A stretch of 64,000 nt of DNA from Geomonas limicola (GTDB lineage: Bacteria; Desulfobacterota; Desulfuromonadia; Geobacterales; Geobacteraceae), in contig NZ_BLXZ01000002.1 of assembly GCF_014193675.1 (NCBI RefSeq), positions 682,001 to 746,000 of the forward strand, given 5' to 3'. Position 1 is the stretch's first letter; each line of letters begins with the position of its first letter. Position numbers and translations under genes: made by a program. The notes under the pieces are model-generated. The model ran no database searches. It was not told where the DNA came from and was given only the letters and a program-made list of their open reading frames with translations. Shown here piece by piece: positions 21,716-31,953 of the stretch.

Positions 21716-22851
21716 TGAGGCAAACCCTGTTCATTACCCTGGCGTTTGGAACTCTTATTCTTATGGCGACCACGATACTCACGAATAACAGCAGCGCTGC
21801 CGCCCATACCCGGTCGGCGCTGTCCCTGGAGTGCGAACAGAATCATCCCGTCAAGGTGACCAAAGGTGGCAAGCTTGAACATGCGCGCATCCTCTGGGAC
21901 TTCTTTTTCAATAAACCGGCGTACACCCGCCCGACCGGGAAAATCCCGGTCCAGAGAGTGACTGGGGAGGAGTTGCAGAACGCGCCGAACGGCACGGTCT
22001 ATCGCCTGGGACACTCGACCGTCCTGCTGAAACTCGACGATGCCTTCTGGCTCACCGACCCTATTTTTTCAGACCGGGCATCGCCTCTCCGATTTTTTGG
22101 CCCGGAACGGTTTCACGCGCCCCCGATCAGCATTGCCGAGCTTCCCCCGATCAAGGCGGTGATCATTTCACACGACCATTACGACCACCTGGACCACGAT
22201 TCCATCATGCAGCTGGCAGGCAAGGTCGAGTGCTTCCTGACGCCCCTCGGCGTGGGGGATATTCTGACTAGCTGGGGGTTGCCCGCGGCTAAGGTGAGGC
22301 AACTCGACTGGTGGCAAGGTACGGATGTCGGTGGCGTCCGTTTGGTTGCGACACCCGCGCAACACTTTTCGGGCCGCGGATTCTTCGACAGGAATCGCAC
22401 CCAGTGGGCGTCATGGGTCATCCTGGCCTCCGACCGGCGGCTCTTCTTCAGTGGAGACTCCGGCTACTTTGATGGCTTCCAAAAGATCGGCGCAGCCTAC
22501 GGCCCCTTCGATCTGACCATGCTCGAGGCAGGGGCCTACGATGCCAACTGGCCGGCGGTGCACATGCAGCCGGAAGAGACCATCCAGGCGCACATTGATC
22601 TCAAGGGGCAAAGGCTGCTGCCAATCCACAACGGGACCTTCGATCTGTCGATGCACTCCTGGCACGACCCGTTCGACCGGGCCGTCGCATTGGGCGAGGC
22701 TCACCATATTCCGGTCTTGACTCCAAAGATGGGGGAACCGGTCAGCATGCTCAGCACCCAGCATAGTCAACAATGGTGGGGATCTGTGGACAGTATTACA
22801 GGACCCGAAGAGATACGTGGCGAGGGGCAGCCTGCTGCCGGGAGCATTTGA
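21715..22851 (+). CDS. metallo-beta-lactamase-fold hydrolase (NAPE-PLD/UlaG-like), exported
   Basis: 378 aa. The first ~28 residues form a hydrophobic signal or anchor (TLFITLAFGTLILMATTIL). The catalytic core has GHSTVLLKLDDAFWLTDPIF and the metal site ISHDHYDHLDHDS (HxHxDH), with further ligand blocks TPAQHFSGRGFFDRNRTQW, FSGDSGYFDGF and PIHNGTFDLS. This pattern fits the N-acyl-phosphatidylethanolamine phospholipase D / RomA-like branch. Last gene of the operon beginning at 17935; 208 bases without a gene follow. Confidence 0.88.
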   Translation: MRQTLFITLAFGTLILMATTILTNNSSAAAHTRSALSLECEQNHPVKVTKGGKLEHARILWDFFFNKPAYTRPTGKIPVQRVTGEELQNAPNGTVYRLGHSTVLLKLDDAFWLTDPIFSDRASPLRFFGPERFHAPPISIAELPPIKAVIISHDHYDHLDHDSIMQLAGKVECFLTPLGVGDILTSWGLPAAKVRQLDWWQGTDVGGVRLVATPAQHFSGRGFFDRNRTQWASWVILASDRRLFFSGDSGYFDGFQKIGAAYGPFDLTMLEAGAYDANWPAVHMQPEETIQAHIDLKGQRLLPIHNGTFDLSMHSWHDPFDRAVALGEAHHIPVLTPKMGEPVSMLSTQHSQQWWGSVDSITGPEEIRGEGQPAAGSI

Positions 22852-23059
22852 TCTGCACAATGGCAAGAGGATGGTGAACCTTCATGATTCATGGCGGCTC
22901 GTAAGTACTGCTCGCACATGCGGCAGCATCAAGCAGCATGGCATCTATTTCATAAACAGTTCAGCACGGCGGCTTGGCCCACATGGAGTTGTGCGGTATC
23001 CCACATAATACTGAGGGCGAAAGAGTTAAGGCTGGTATCGAGGGAAAGAGAGACGCACA

Positions 23060-24304
23060 ATGATCAATTCACCTGTGGACAATCGAGAATCTGACAAAAG
23101 CCACTATGGCTACGTGATCGTCCTCTGCATGGCTTTGATCATGGGGGTGAATGTCGGGCTGGTCATGAGTTCCGCCGGCATCTTCTACCAGCCAGTGAGC
23201 CGTGATCTGGGCGTCTCCGTTGGCAAGTTGGGGCTTTATATGTCCTTCAACTTTCTGAGCTCTTCCCTGATGCTGTCCATCGCGGGAAGGCTGATGGACA
23301 AGTACAGCGCAAGGATGCTGTTGACGCTCAGTTCAGCAGTTCTCGGGTTCACCGTCGGAGCCATGGGACTCTGCAATGCGGTGTGGCAGTTTTACATTGC
23401 CGGGAGCGTTATCGGTATCACCCTTTCCTTTCTGCTGTACCTAAGCTTTCCGACAATGATTAACCGCTGGTTCAAGAGTAGGGTCGGCTTTTTCATCGGC
23501 ATTTGCAGCGCAGCTTCCGGTATTGGCGGTATTCTGTTCAATCCTATGGGGGGGTATCTCATCACGCATTATGGGTGGCGGTCTACCTATATGCTGTTCG
23601 GTGGGGTCATCCTTCTCTTGGTTACTCCGCTTATTGGGCTGCTGTTGCGCAATTATCCCGAGGATATTGGATTGCAGCCGCACGGGGCGAACATGCAACA
23701 CGTTGCCGTCTCTGGCAGCGGAGTCGAATATTCCAACGCAATAAGAATGCCGGTCTTTTACGGACTGATCGTTTTCGCGTTTCTGATGATATCGATATCT
23801 ACCCTGAACCTGTTCATTCCGAAATATGTTACGAGTCTTAACTATACATTGGAACAGGCATCATTCGCAGCCTCGGCGGTAATGGCTGGCGTCACCATCG
23901 GCAAGGTGGTCCTTGGAATGATTAATGACAAAAACAGCCTTCTGGGAGTCGCCGCAACGGTTGCTGGTGGTATCGCCGGACTTGCTTTGCTGCTAATCGG
24001 GCACGTCGGTATCTGGGCGGTCACAGCCGGTGGATTCCTATTCGGCTGGGCCTATGCCGGTGTGACGGTAGAGACTCCCATGCTGGTTCGCGCCGTCTTC
24101 GGGGATAAAGATTATGCCAAGATTTATTCCAATATTTCCATTGCGTTCGCCGTGGGAGGAGCCATCACGGCTGGGGGCTGGGGATTACTGGCAGATTTTA
24201 CGTCGTTCAGGTTCATTCTGTCCCTTGGCGTCGTCTTCCTGACCATATCTGGGGGCATTGGTGTTCTGGCCCTGAAAGTCGCGAGAACGGAGACAGCCAC
24301 CTGA
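23060..24304 (+). CDS. MFS transporter, oxalate/formate-antiporter-like
   Basis: 414 aa, 12 hydrophobic helices. YVIVLCMALIMGVNVGLVMSSAGIF-type N-terminus, GVSVGKLGLYMSF and the loop GRLMDKYSARMLL fit the OFA (monocarboxylate) branch of the major facilitator superfamily. It heads a three-gene run with the SDR (24369) and iron alcohol dehydrogenase (25311), suggesting uptake or export of an alcohol/acid processed by them. A probable transporter of a small carboxylate; substrate not deducible. Confidence 0.87.
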   Translation: MINSPVDNRESDKSHYGYVIVLCMALIMGVNVGLVMSSAGIFYQPVSRDLGVSVGKLGLYMSFNFLSSSLMLSIAGRLMDKYSARMLLTLSSAVLGFTVGAMGLCNAVWQFYIAGSVIGITLSFLLYLSFPTMINRWFKSRVGFFIGICSAASGIGGILFNPMGGYLITHYGWRSTYMLFGGVILLLVTPLIGLLLRNYPEDIGLQPHGANMQHVAVSGSGVEYSNAIRMPVFYGLIVFAFLMISISTLNLFIPKYVTSLNYTLEQASFAASAVMAGVTIGKVVLGMINDKNSLLGVAATVAGGIAGLALLLIGHVGIWAVTAGGFLFGWAYAGVTVETPMLVRAVFGDKDYAKIYSNISIAFAVGGAITAGGWGLLADFTSFRFILSLGVVFLTISGGIGVLALKVARTETAT

Positions 24305-24368
24305 GCCGATGGCGGGAAAAACATGTCCAGATTAACCCGTATAGAAAAGGACACAAGGAGGATTACAA

Positions 24369-25199
24369 ATGAAAGACGTCATGATTTTGGTAGGTGCCGG
24401 GCAGATAGGCATGGCCATCGCCCGCAGAATGGGCTTCGGAATGAAGATCGTAGTCGGCGATTACAAGATGGAGAATGCTGAAGCTGTGGCCCAAATTATG
24501 ACAAATGCAGGGTTCGAAGTGGTTCCCTTTGAGATGGACCTGTCGTCACGGGCCTCCATCCTGAACATGATTGCCGAGGCACAAAAACACGGCGAGATCT
24601 CCATGCTTATCAACTCGGCGGGGCTCTCCCCCAGCCAGGCTCCCGTTGAGGCAATCCTGAAGGTGGACCTTTATGGAACCGCCATCCTACTGGAGGAGGT
24701 AGGCAAGGTCATCAAGCGAGGCGGTGTCGGGGTTACGATCTCAAGCCAATCGGGGCACCGCATGCCTGCCCTCAGCGCCCAGATCGATGAACAGCTTGCA
24801 ACGACACCCACCGAGGAGTTGCTCGCTCTCGATGTCCTGCAACCCGAAAACATTCAAAGCACCCTGCACGCCTATCAAATGTCGAAACGCTGCAACGTGA
24901 AACGTGTGATGGCAGAGGCCGTCAAATGGGGAGAGAGAGGCGCACGCATCAACTCGATCTCTCCAGGCATCGTGGTCACCCCGCTCGCCATTGATGAGTT
25001 CAACGGTCCTCGGGGCGATTTTTACAAAAATATGTTCGCTAATTGCCCGGCTGGTCGCCCCGGAACGGCCGATGAGATTGCCAATGTCGCCGAACTGCTC
25101 ATGAGCCATCAGGGTGCCTTCATCACCGGTGCCGATTTTCTGGTCGACGGCGGTGCCACGGCATCCTTTTTTTATGGACCGCTGAAACCTAAAGAGTGA
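24369..25199 (+). CDS. SDR-family NAD(P)-dependent oxidoreductase
   Basis: 276 aa. The Rossmann start is VGAGQIGMAIARRMG, which lacks the usual TGxxxGxG form and instead has GxGxxG, an oddity for a classical SDR. The remaining signature is normal: INSAGLSPSQ (NAG motif), ISSQSGH with the catalytic Ser, YQMSKRC (YxxxK), PG near residue 196, and FLVDGGAT at the end. AAGGAGG precedes the ATG. It follows the MFS gene by 64 bases and precedes the iron alcohol dehydrogenase by 111 bases. Confidence 0.88.
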   Translation: MKDVMILVGAGQIGMAIARRMGFGMKIVVGDYKMENAEAVAQIMTNAGFEVVPFEMDLSSRASILNMIAEAQKHGEISMLINSAGLSPSQAPVEAILKVDLYGTAILLEEVGKVIKRGGVGVTISSQSGHRMPALSAQIDEQLATTPTEELLALDVLQPENIQSTLHAYQMSKRCNVKRVMAEAVKWGERGARINSISPGIVVTPLAIDEFNGPRGDFYKNMFANCPAGRPGTADEIANVAELLMSHQGAFITGADFLVDGGATASFFYGPLKPKE

Positions 25200-25310
25200 C
25201 AGCCTTTGTCTGAAAACCACTCAAACGCGTCGGGAATTTACCGCTACGTGAGTTAAACAGCAGCCTATACAACTTCTGGAGAATTTTAAGAAGTCAAACA
25301 AGGAGAAAAC

Positions 25311-26498
25311 ATGAATTTCGAAGCCTATAATCCAACCCGCCTTGTCTTCGGGGCCGGTAGCCTTGCAAAACTTGGGGAGATAGCAAGCAAGTACGGCAAA
25401 AAAGCTCTGATCGTGACCGGTGGCAACAGCGTCAAGCGCAGCGGCGTGTTTGACCGTGCCATGGAAAGCCTGAAGGCTGCGGGTGTGTCGGCAGTCGAGT
25501 GTTCCGGTATCGAACCGAACCCTAGGATTACTTCGGTGAAACGGGGTGCGGACATCGCGCGCAAGGAGAACTGCGACGTGGTCATCGCCCTAGGCGGAGG
25601 CAGTGCCATGGACGCATCCAAGGTCATCGCGGCGGCAGCCCTTTATGACGGCGACCCCTGGAATCTGATCGCCCACGGACAGGAAAACTGGGCAATTCCG
25701 ACACAGGCTCTGCCGGTCATCACGGTTCCGACCCTTGCGGCCACCGGCTCGGAAATGAACTGCGGAGCAGTCATCAGTAACGATGAAACGAAGGTGAAAT
25801 CGTTTGTGTCGACCGAATGCCTCTTCCCTAAGGTCGCCCTGGTTGATCCGGAGTTGACGTTGACCGTGCCGAAGGATCAGACCGCCTACGGTGTCTGCGA
25901 CATCATCACCCATGTGACCGAAGGATACTTCAACGGCGTTGACGGAACCCCCATCCAGGACCGGTTTGCCGAAGGCGTCATCATCAACGCCATTGAATGG
26001 GGTAAAAAAGCCGTGGCCGACGGCACCGACCTGGAAGCCCGCGCCCAGGTGCAGTGGGCCTCCATCGTCGCGCTGAACGGTTGGGTTCAGGCGGGTGTCC
26101 ACATGGTTCCCCCGGTGCACATGATCGAGCACGCCCTTTCTGCCCACCACGACATCACGCACGGCGCCGGCCTGGCTATCGTCAACCCGGCCTGGATGCG
26201 TTTTGCCGCCAAATCCCGTCCCGAGCGTTTCGCCCAGTTTGCCCAAAGGGTGTTTGGCCTGACGCCCGACGGTAAGGACGACCTGACCTTAGCCATGGAG
26301 GGCATTAACGCTTACGTATTATTCCTGAAGGAAATCGGCTGTCCCACGACCCTGGCTGAGGTGGGTATCGGCGACGAGCTTTTCGAGCAGTACGCCAAGG
26401 ATGCTGCGCTCGTGGTGCATGACGAAGAAGGGAACCTCTTGGGCCGTCCTCCGATGAACGAAAAGGACATTGTCGAAGTCCTGCGTACTGCACTATAA
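25311..26498 (+). CDS. iron-containing alcohol dehydrogenase, YqhD/BdhA-like
   Basis: 395 aa, cytoplasmic. MNFEAYNPTRLVFGAGSL is the family start; GGGSAMDASK is the nucleotide-binding glycine motif; metal ligands are D and H in CDIITHVTEGYF, H in HMIEHALSAHHD and H in DITHGAGLAIV. YqhD-type enzymes reduce many short aldehydes with NADPH. Its presence together with an AraC/YqhC-like regulator and DkgA-like aldo-keto reductases recalls the E. coli yqhC-yqhD-dkgA cluster, greatly expanded here. AAGGAG lies before the start. Confidence 0.93.
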   Translation: MNFEAYNPTRLVFGAGSLAKLGEIASKYGKKALIVTGGNSVKRSGVFDRAMESLKAAGVSAVECSGIEPNPRITSVKRGADIARKENCDVVIALGGGSAMDASKVIAAAALYDGDPWNLIAHGQENWAIPTQALPVITVPTLAATGSEMNCGAVISNDETKVKSFVSTECLFPKVALVDPELTLTVPKDQTAYGVCDIITHVTEGYFNGVDGTPIQDRFAEGVIINAIEWGKKAVADGTDLEARAQVQWASIVALNGWVQAGVHMVPPVHMIEHALSAHHDITHGAGLAIVNPAWMRFAAKSRPERFAQFAQRVFGLTPDGKDDLTLAMEGINAYVLFLKEIGCPTTLAEVGIGDELFEQYAKDAALVVHDEEGNLLGRPPMNEKDIVEVLRTAL

Positions 26499-26623
26499 GG
26501 CAATCGCACGTGGGAGCTTCATACGGTAATACACAACCCATGTTCCCAAACTTCTAATCAGTGCCATGTTGAACTAAAGCTGGCGCGTTATCTTCGATTG
26601 TTCGACCTATCTATGCTGATCAA

Positions 26624-26655
26624 CAGCGAAGACGGCCATTTGGCCGCCTTCGCTG
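26624..26655. terminator. strong hairpin after the iron alcohol dehydrogenase
   Basis: CAGCGAAG...CGGCC / GGCCG...CTTCGCTG forms a ~13-bp stem with one asymmetry and an ATTT loop, about 125 bases after the dehydrogenase stop. No T run follows in either direction, so it may work only weakly as a terminator. The remaining gap (26499-26870) has no gene; its promoter-like content is the AraC-type site at 26771. Confidence 0.45.
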
Positions 26656-26770
26656 AGTATGGTCCACCAGACAATGATATGGTCTGAGCTTCCAAAGGTA
26701 GTTCTCCCCGTAACTTCTCCCTCCCACCCCATGAACAAGTGTAAAGGTTGTCTTCACCCTCGCACTATTG

Positions 26771-26798
26771 AGCAAGAATTGCAGAGAATCGGTCTATC
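26771..26798 (+). promoter_or_regulatory. candidate AraC-regulator site, copy 3
   Basis: AGCAA (26771-26775), 11 bases, AATCGGTCTATC (26787-26798), then AGTATAAAATC 18 bases on as a possible -10 region. It ends 72 bases before the ATG of the Tat-type aldo-keto reductase, as copy 2 does for its gene. Confidence 0.6.
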
Positions 26799-26855
26799 GC
26801 TCCGGATTTTTTTAAGTATAAAATCTGACTATCCAAGGTAGAGCTGGACAGGTGA

Positions 26856-28034
<1,179 letters not shown>

Positions 28035-28187
28035 AAGTTCTGCCGCGCTGATAGAACCTGTCTGAGTTGCCTTGCGGGCTAACTATACACGACATCACGG
28101 TCCCTGAGACTGACGAGGGGGTGATGATGAAGGATGAATTATTGATTGTTATGTTTGATTAACCTAAGCGCAAGGAATAAAGCAATT

Positions 28188-28694
28188 ATGAGAAGCAGGG
28201 TCGAGGCAAAAACCGGTAACTGGAAAGTGTTAACCATTTACTTTTCTCACTCCGGCAACACGCGGGAATGCGCCAGCCAGATTCACGAGCGGCTGGGGGG
28301 CGATTTAGTCGAGATCGTTCCGGTAGACCCGTACCCTCAGGATTACGATAAGGTTGTGGACCAAGCGAAGCGGGAACTAATGACGGGATATAAACCCCTA
28401 TTGATGACAAATATTGAGAACATAGAGTCCTATGACATCCTATTTGTAGGATCACCCAACTGGTGGAACTCGGTGGCTCCACCAATTATGACTTTTTTGA
28501 GCCAGTGTGATTTAACAGGAAAAGCGATCTTTCCATTTATTACCCACGAAGGAACCGGCTTGGGACAAAGCGCCGCGGATATTGCCAGACTTTGTCCAAA
28601 CGCCACGATACTCGAAGGCTTGGCGGTTCGAGGAAAAGAAGCAAAAAGAGCACAATCCCAAATTTCAGATTGGTTGCGAAAACTCGGGATGTGA
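28188..28694 (+). CDS. flavodoxin-like protein
   Basis: About 168 aa from ATG 28188; an in-frame start at 28146 is possible but has no ribosome site. The FMN phosphate loop YFSHSGNTRECA and the second FMN segment FVGSPNWWNSVAPPIMTFL match flavodoxin_4-type proteins, which carry electrons or act as small quinone reductases. It lies 153 bases after the Tat reductase and 137 bases before a NAD(P)-binding reductase. Confidence 0.88.
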   Translation: MRSRVEAKTGNWKVLTIYFSHSGNTRECASQIHERLGGDLVEIVPVDPYPQDYDKVVDQAKRELMTGYKPLLMTNIENIESYDILFVGSPNWWNSVAPPIMTFLSQCDLTGKAIFPFITHEGTGLGQSAADIARLCPNATILEGLAVRGKEAKRAQSQISDWLRKLGM

Positions 28695-28831
28695 GAACCG
28701 TGGTGCGATACAGAGGCCGCATTGGGGACCCCTGTCGACATCACCACTCCGGTGAAACCAAGCTGGAGGAACGGCATGGCTCTGAGCATACTTGGGTTAT
28801 GCCGCACAATTTAACGTCAAGGAGATACTTC

Positions 28832-29425
28832 ATGACTAAAGTCTTGATCCTAGGCGCCAACGGTGAGATTGCCCGTGTGGCCACTACCCTGTTCCTGGAG
28901 CACCCGAATGTCCACCTGACTCTGTATCTGCGGCGAGCTCGGAGATTGCAGGGGCTTCCTGCGGACCGGGTGGACGTGATCGAGGGAGATGTGCTGGATA
29001 GAAAAGGGCTCGAGGCTGCCATGGTTGGTCAGGACGTTGTTTATGCCAACCTCGCCGGACCGTTGGAGCAGATGGCCCGGAACATAGTCGAGACCATGAA
29101 GGCCACTGGACTGAGTCGCTTGATTTTCATAAGTTCCATGGGCATCTACGACGAAGTCCCCGGCCAGCGGCATGGCAGCATCCTGGACCCGTACCGCAAG
29201 TCAGCAGCTGTCGTCGAGGCCTCGGACCTTGACTACACCATCCTGAGGCCCGCCTGGTTGAACGACAGGGAGGAGATCAGCTACGACACCACCGACAAGG
29301 GCACACCGTTTCAAGCCGCCGACCAATCGGTATCACGCAAGAGTGTTGCGGACCTGGTCGTAAAACTGGCCACGACGCCAGGGTTGGCGATGCGTCGAAG
29401 TCTAGGCGTTCACAAGGCGAGGTGA
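28832..29425 (+). CDS. NAD(P)-binding atypical SDR (NmrA/YwnB-like)
   Basis: 197 aa from ATG 28832, with AAGGAG upstream; the open frame extending back into the flavodoxin gene is non-coding in appearance. KVLILGANGEIARVATTLF is the GxxGxxG nucleotide loop of atypical SDRs, followed by DVIEGDVLD, ISSMGIYDEVPG and YTILRPAWL. Such small proteins are NADPH-dependent reductases or redox sensors. Position between flavodoxin and a membrane protein suggests an operon from 28188 to 30693. Confidence 0.87.
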   Translation: MTKVLILGANGEIARVATTLFLEHPNVHLTLYLRRARRLQGLPADRVDVIEGDVLDRKGLEAAMVGQDVVYANLAGPLEQMARNIVETMKATGLSRLIFISSMGIYDEVPGQRHGSILDPYRKSAAVVEASDLDYTILRPAWLNDREEISYDTTDKGTPFQAADQSVSRKSVADLVVKLATTPGLAMRRSLGVHKAR

Positions 29426-29452
29426 GGTTATCGACCAAGAGGAGGTCATTCC

Positions 29453-30001
29453 GTGAATGAACTTGGGAGTACCGTGCTGTCTGCATGGCAGAGCTTTTAC
29501 GTCATCGTCGGATCCTCCGCAGCGGCGCTTATCGGCATGCAGTTTATTGTGGTGACACTGCTGGCCAACCAGCGTCGACCTCCTACAGAAGAGACGGTGA
29601 GCGCTTTTGGGACGCCGACTGTGGTGCATTTAGCCAGTGCCTTGCTGGTCTCCTCAATTATGAGCCTTCCCTGGCCGTCGCTCTTCCCTATGACGATCAC
29701 GCTTGCACTGTGCGGCCTTAGCGGGGTTGGTTACGGCGTGGTCGTGATCCGCCGTGCTCGTCGCCAGACCTATTACCAACCGGAGCGAGCAGATTGGCTT
29801 TGGTATGCACTCTTCCCGTGTAGCACCTATGCCGCACTCATGGTGGCCGCACTGTTGCTGCGAGCCACCTGCTTGATCTCCCTGTTCGCAATCGCAGCTG
29901 CGGCGCTTGGCCTCTTGCTGATCGCGATTCACAACGCCTGGGATACGGTGACACACATCGTCGTCGTCAGGTTACACGAAGATGCGGGCGACCCTGAGTA
30001 A
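29453..30001 (+). CDS. small integral membrane protein, unknown function
   Basis: 182 aa starting at GTG 29453, with AAGAGGAGG upstream; the ATG four bases later is out of frame. Four to five hydrophobic segments are visible (about 14-38, 55-77, 79-99, 112-134, 138-160), with short loops. The motif GSSAAALIGMQFIVVTLLA is seen in uncharacterised bacterial membrane proteins. No transport or enzymatic motif is recognised. Neighbours are redox genes. Confidence 0.75.
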   Translation: MNELGSTVLSAWQSFYVIVGSSAAALIGMQFIVVTLLANQRRPPTEETVSAFGTPTVVHLASALLVSSIMSLPWPSLFPMTITLALCGLSGVGYGVVVIRRARRQTYYQPERADWLWYALFPCSTYAALMVAALLLRATCLISLFAIAAAALGLLLIAIHNAWDTVTHIVVVRLHEDAGDPE

Positions 30002-30072
30002 CCCACCAATTACGGCTGCTAGAAGTCATAACCATCGTGCCAATGAGCATCACTTACAAAAAGAGGAAAATC

Positions 30073-30693
30073 ATGAAAGCTATAGCTATTAACGGAAGTC
30101 CCAGGCTGGGTGGCAATACGGAAATCCTGCTCAAGAAAGTGCTCGAACAACTGGAAGCCGCTGGTTGGAGCACCGAGTATGTGCAGATAGGTGGAAAGTC
30201 GGTACGGGGTTGCCTTGCCTGTATGAAATGCGTCGAAAAGCAGAATGGACGGTGCATTATTGAGAACGATGTCGTCAACGATTGCCTGGAAAAGATGTAC
30301 TCAGCCGATGCCATCATCCTGGGCTCCCCGACCTATTTCGCTGATGTAACCTCCGAACTAAAGGCTCTGATCGATCGAGCCGGTTTTGTCGCGCTGGCCA
30401 ATGGCGGAGCGTTCAGTGGCAAGATCGGAGCCGCGGTCGTTGCCGTCCGGCGCGGTGGTGCAACCAATGTCTTCGACACCATCAATCATATGTTCCTCAC
30501 GTCCTCTATGATTGTCCCGGGTTCCATATACTGGAACCTGGGCGTGGGGTGCGACAAAAGCGAGGTACTCGACGACGAGGAGGCTATGCGGAATATGAGC
30601 CATCTCGGGCAGACCATTGCATGGCTTGGAGCGGCAATCACCTCTGTAGATGCTACCACCCCCTTTCCTAAGCTCGCTGTGGAGTTGCATTAG
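30073..30693 (+). CDS. NADPH-dependent FMN reductase / iron-sulfur flavoprotein-like
   Basis: 206 aa from ATG 30073 (AGAGGAAAATC upstream). MKAIAINGSPRLGGNTEILL is the flavin phosphate loop of the NADPH_dep_FMN_red/flavodoxin_2 group; VRGCLACMKCVEKQNGRCI places cysteines as in ISF-type flavoproteins, though a full cluster set is not certain; LGSPTYFADVTSELKALIDR is the second FMN motif. Members reduce quinones, nitro compounds or metals. A 231-base gap without other genes separates it from tetR; the promoter of the latter is inside. Confidence 0.88.
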   Translation: MKAIAINGSPRLGGNTEILLKKVLEQLEAAGWSTEYVQIGGKSVRGCLACMKCVEKQNGRCIIENDVVNDCLEKMYSADAIILGSPTYFADVTSELKALIDRAGFVALANGGAFSGKIGAAVVAVRRGGATNVFDTINHMFLTSSMIVPGSIYWNLGVGCDKSEVLDDEEAMRNMSHLGQTIAWLGAAITSVDATTPFPKLAVELH

Positions 30694-30887
30694 CGCTAAA
30701 ACTGCCTGATCGAGTGGTCTGGGCAGGATGCGGCCCACCGCGTAGACTAAAGTACACCCGATGGTGCCTTGGTCACTGTGAGCAAAACGACCTTTCTGCT
30801 GAGTGGTTGGAAGCGACTCGGGAGCCGCTTTAGTTGCGCGGCAAGTTATGTTCTGCCGCAGGGGATGCCCTCAAACGAAAATATCCC

Positions 30888-30916
30888 TTGACATGTTAGA
30901 CCGATCAGTCTAATTG
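30888..30916 (+). promoter_or_regulatory. tetR promoter with NemR-box-like operator
   Basis: TTGACA (30888-30893), 17-base spacer, TAATTG (30911-30916). The spacer and -10 contain TAGACCGATCAGTCTA (30897-30912), which differs by one base from the E. coli NemR box TAGACC-N4-GGTCTA. Bound repressor would block RNA polymerase, so the TetR gene just downstream is probably autorepressed. Confidence 0.7.
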
Positions 30917-30924
30917 TTGGAGCA

Positions 30925-31521
30925 ATGAAACGAGTACATAAAAAAGAAGATATCGTTAAGGTCGGGCTCGACATCGTACTAAGCAAAGGATTCAATGCTA
31001 CCGGTGTTGAAGCCATCCTGAAAAAGGCAAACATCCCCAAGGGCTCGTTTTATAACTTCTTCTCCAGCAAAGAGGATTTTGCCCTGGAGATAATCGACCA
31101 ATTCTTCGCGGATCGGGTGGAAATTCTCCAACCCATATTCAACTCTGAATCCCTGCCACCGTTGGCGCGCATAAAAAAAAGCTTTGAAACCATAATGTCG
31201 GTTTTTGAAGACAATGACTGCTCCAAGGGATGCTTGCTTGGCAACCTGGGTCTGGAAATGTCGGATCACTTTGAAAAGGTCCGGCAACGCCTTGAGCAAT
31301 CACTGCAAAGCTGGACAACGGAGTTGTCAGGGCTGCTTCTTCGGGCACAAAAGGAACAGACCATCCCCGCGGATATGGATGTGGAAATGCTGGCGGAAAA
31401 TCTGATCTCATCTTTCCAGGGGGCGCTGCTCCGATCTAAGGTCAAAAAGTCCACGGAACCGTTAAAAAATTTCATACATCTGTATTTCGATGTCTTTCTT
31501 TCCCGGAGAGAGGGGCAGTAA
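30925..31521 (+). CDS. TetR-family regulator, NemR/AcuR-like
   Basis: 198 aa. The N-terminal helix-turn-helix is GVEAILKKANIPKGSFYNFFSSKEDF (read as residues ~29-53); the ligand domain carries NDCSKGCLLGNLG, the cysteine-containing segment that is typical of the NemR/AcuR group. NemR senses electrophiles through cysteine and controls an Old Yellow Enzyme; an OYE gene occurs here at 37721. Operators of NemR-box type lie before this gene, after it and before the RND operon. TTGGAG provides a ribosome site. Two cysteines at C-x3-C spacing could be the sensor (inference). Confidence 0.9.
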   Translation: MKRVHKKEDIVKVGLDIVLSKGFNATGVEAILKKANIPKGSFYNFFSSKEDFALEIIDQFFADRVEILQPIFNSESLPPLARIKKSFETIMSVFEDNDCSKGCLLGNLGLEMSDHFEKVRQRLEQSLQSWTTELSGLLLRAQKEQTIPADMDVEMLAENLISSFQGALLRSKVKKSTEPLKNFIHLYFDVFLSRREGQ

Positions 31522-31548
31522 AAGTACATTTTTTGGACTTGAATTAAG

Positions 31549-31560
31549 TAGACCGGTCTA
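31549..31560. promoter_or_regulatory. TetR-type operator, copy 2
   Basis: Perfect palindrome TAGACCGGTCTA, the two half-sites of the tetR-promoter operator brought together without the four-base spacer. It lies 28 bases after tetR, ahead of the decayed iron-sulfur gene. Confidence 0.6.
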
Positions 31561-31587
31561 GGCCCGGGGCGGTGGAAAGAGTTAATG

Positions 31588-31855
31588 TGGGGTACTGCCT
31601 TGAATATGGGTTTTCGCGGCCGTACTCACGAAGCTGGACCTTGCGCCGGATTTCACCGTTAGAAAAATCCCTGCACCGGTTGTGGCCTTTGTGTAAGCGA
31701 CTGCCCTGCCGGTGCATTGAACAATGAGGGTAAAACCGATGCGATGAAATGCTCCTGAACAGCCAGTGTGTCTGTCCGTCGCCTTCATTGGCGACCACTA
31801 TTTGTGCGTTCCTTGCATCGCAGCGTGCCCAATCGTCAGAACCGTGATGAGTCCA
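31588..31855 (+). pseudogene. decayed 4Fe-4S protein (epoxyqueuosine-reductase-like)
   Basis: Between two operators, pieces in different + frames spell a ferredoxin-type protein: LEYG, then AAVLTKLDLAPDFTV (31617-31663), then after a frame change NPCTGCGLCVSDCPAGAL (from ~31670) ending at a TGA, then IGDHYLCVPCIAACPI further on. The order matches 4Fe-4S double-cluster proteins related to QueG. At least two frameshifts and a stop break it. As it sits directly behind a TAGACCGGTCTA site it was probably once a member of the same regulon. Confidence 0.55.
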
Positions 31856-31877
31856 TATTTTTTTATCAGCTATTACG

Positions 31878-31889
31878 TAGACCGGTCTA
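31878..31889. promoter_or_regulatory. TetR-type operator, copy 3, before the RND operon
   Basis: TAGACCGGTCTA again, identical to copy 2, 65 bases before the ATG of the RND adaptor gene. This places the efflux operon under the neighbouring TetR regulator. Confidence 0.65.
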
Positions 31890-31953
31890 GGTGTGTGCCG
31901 TCTGTGCATCAGAGGCGAATCGGATAACGACAAGATAACTGTGAGGAACGTAT

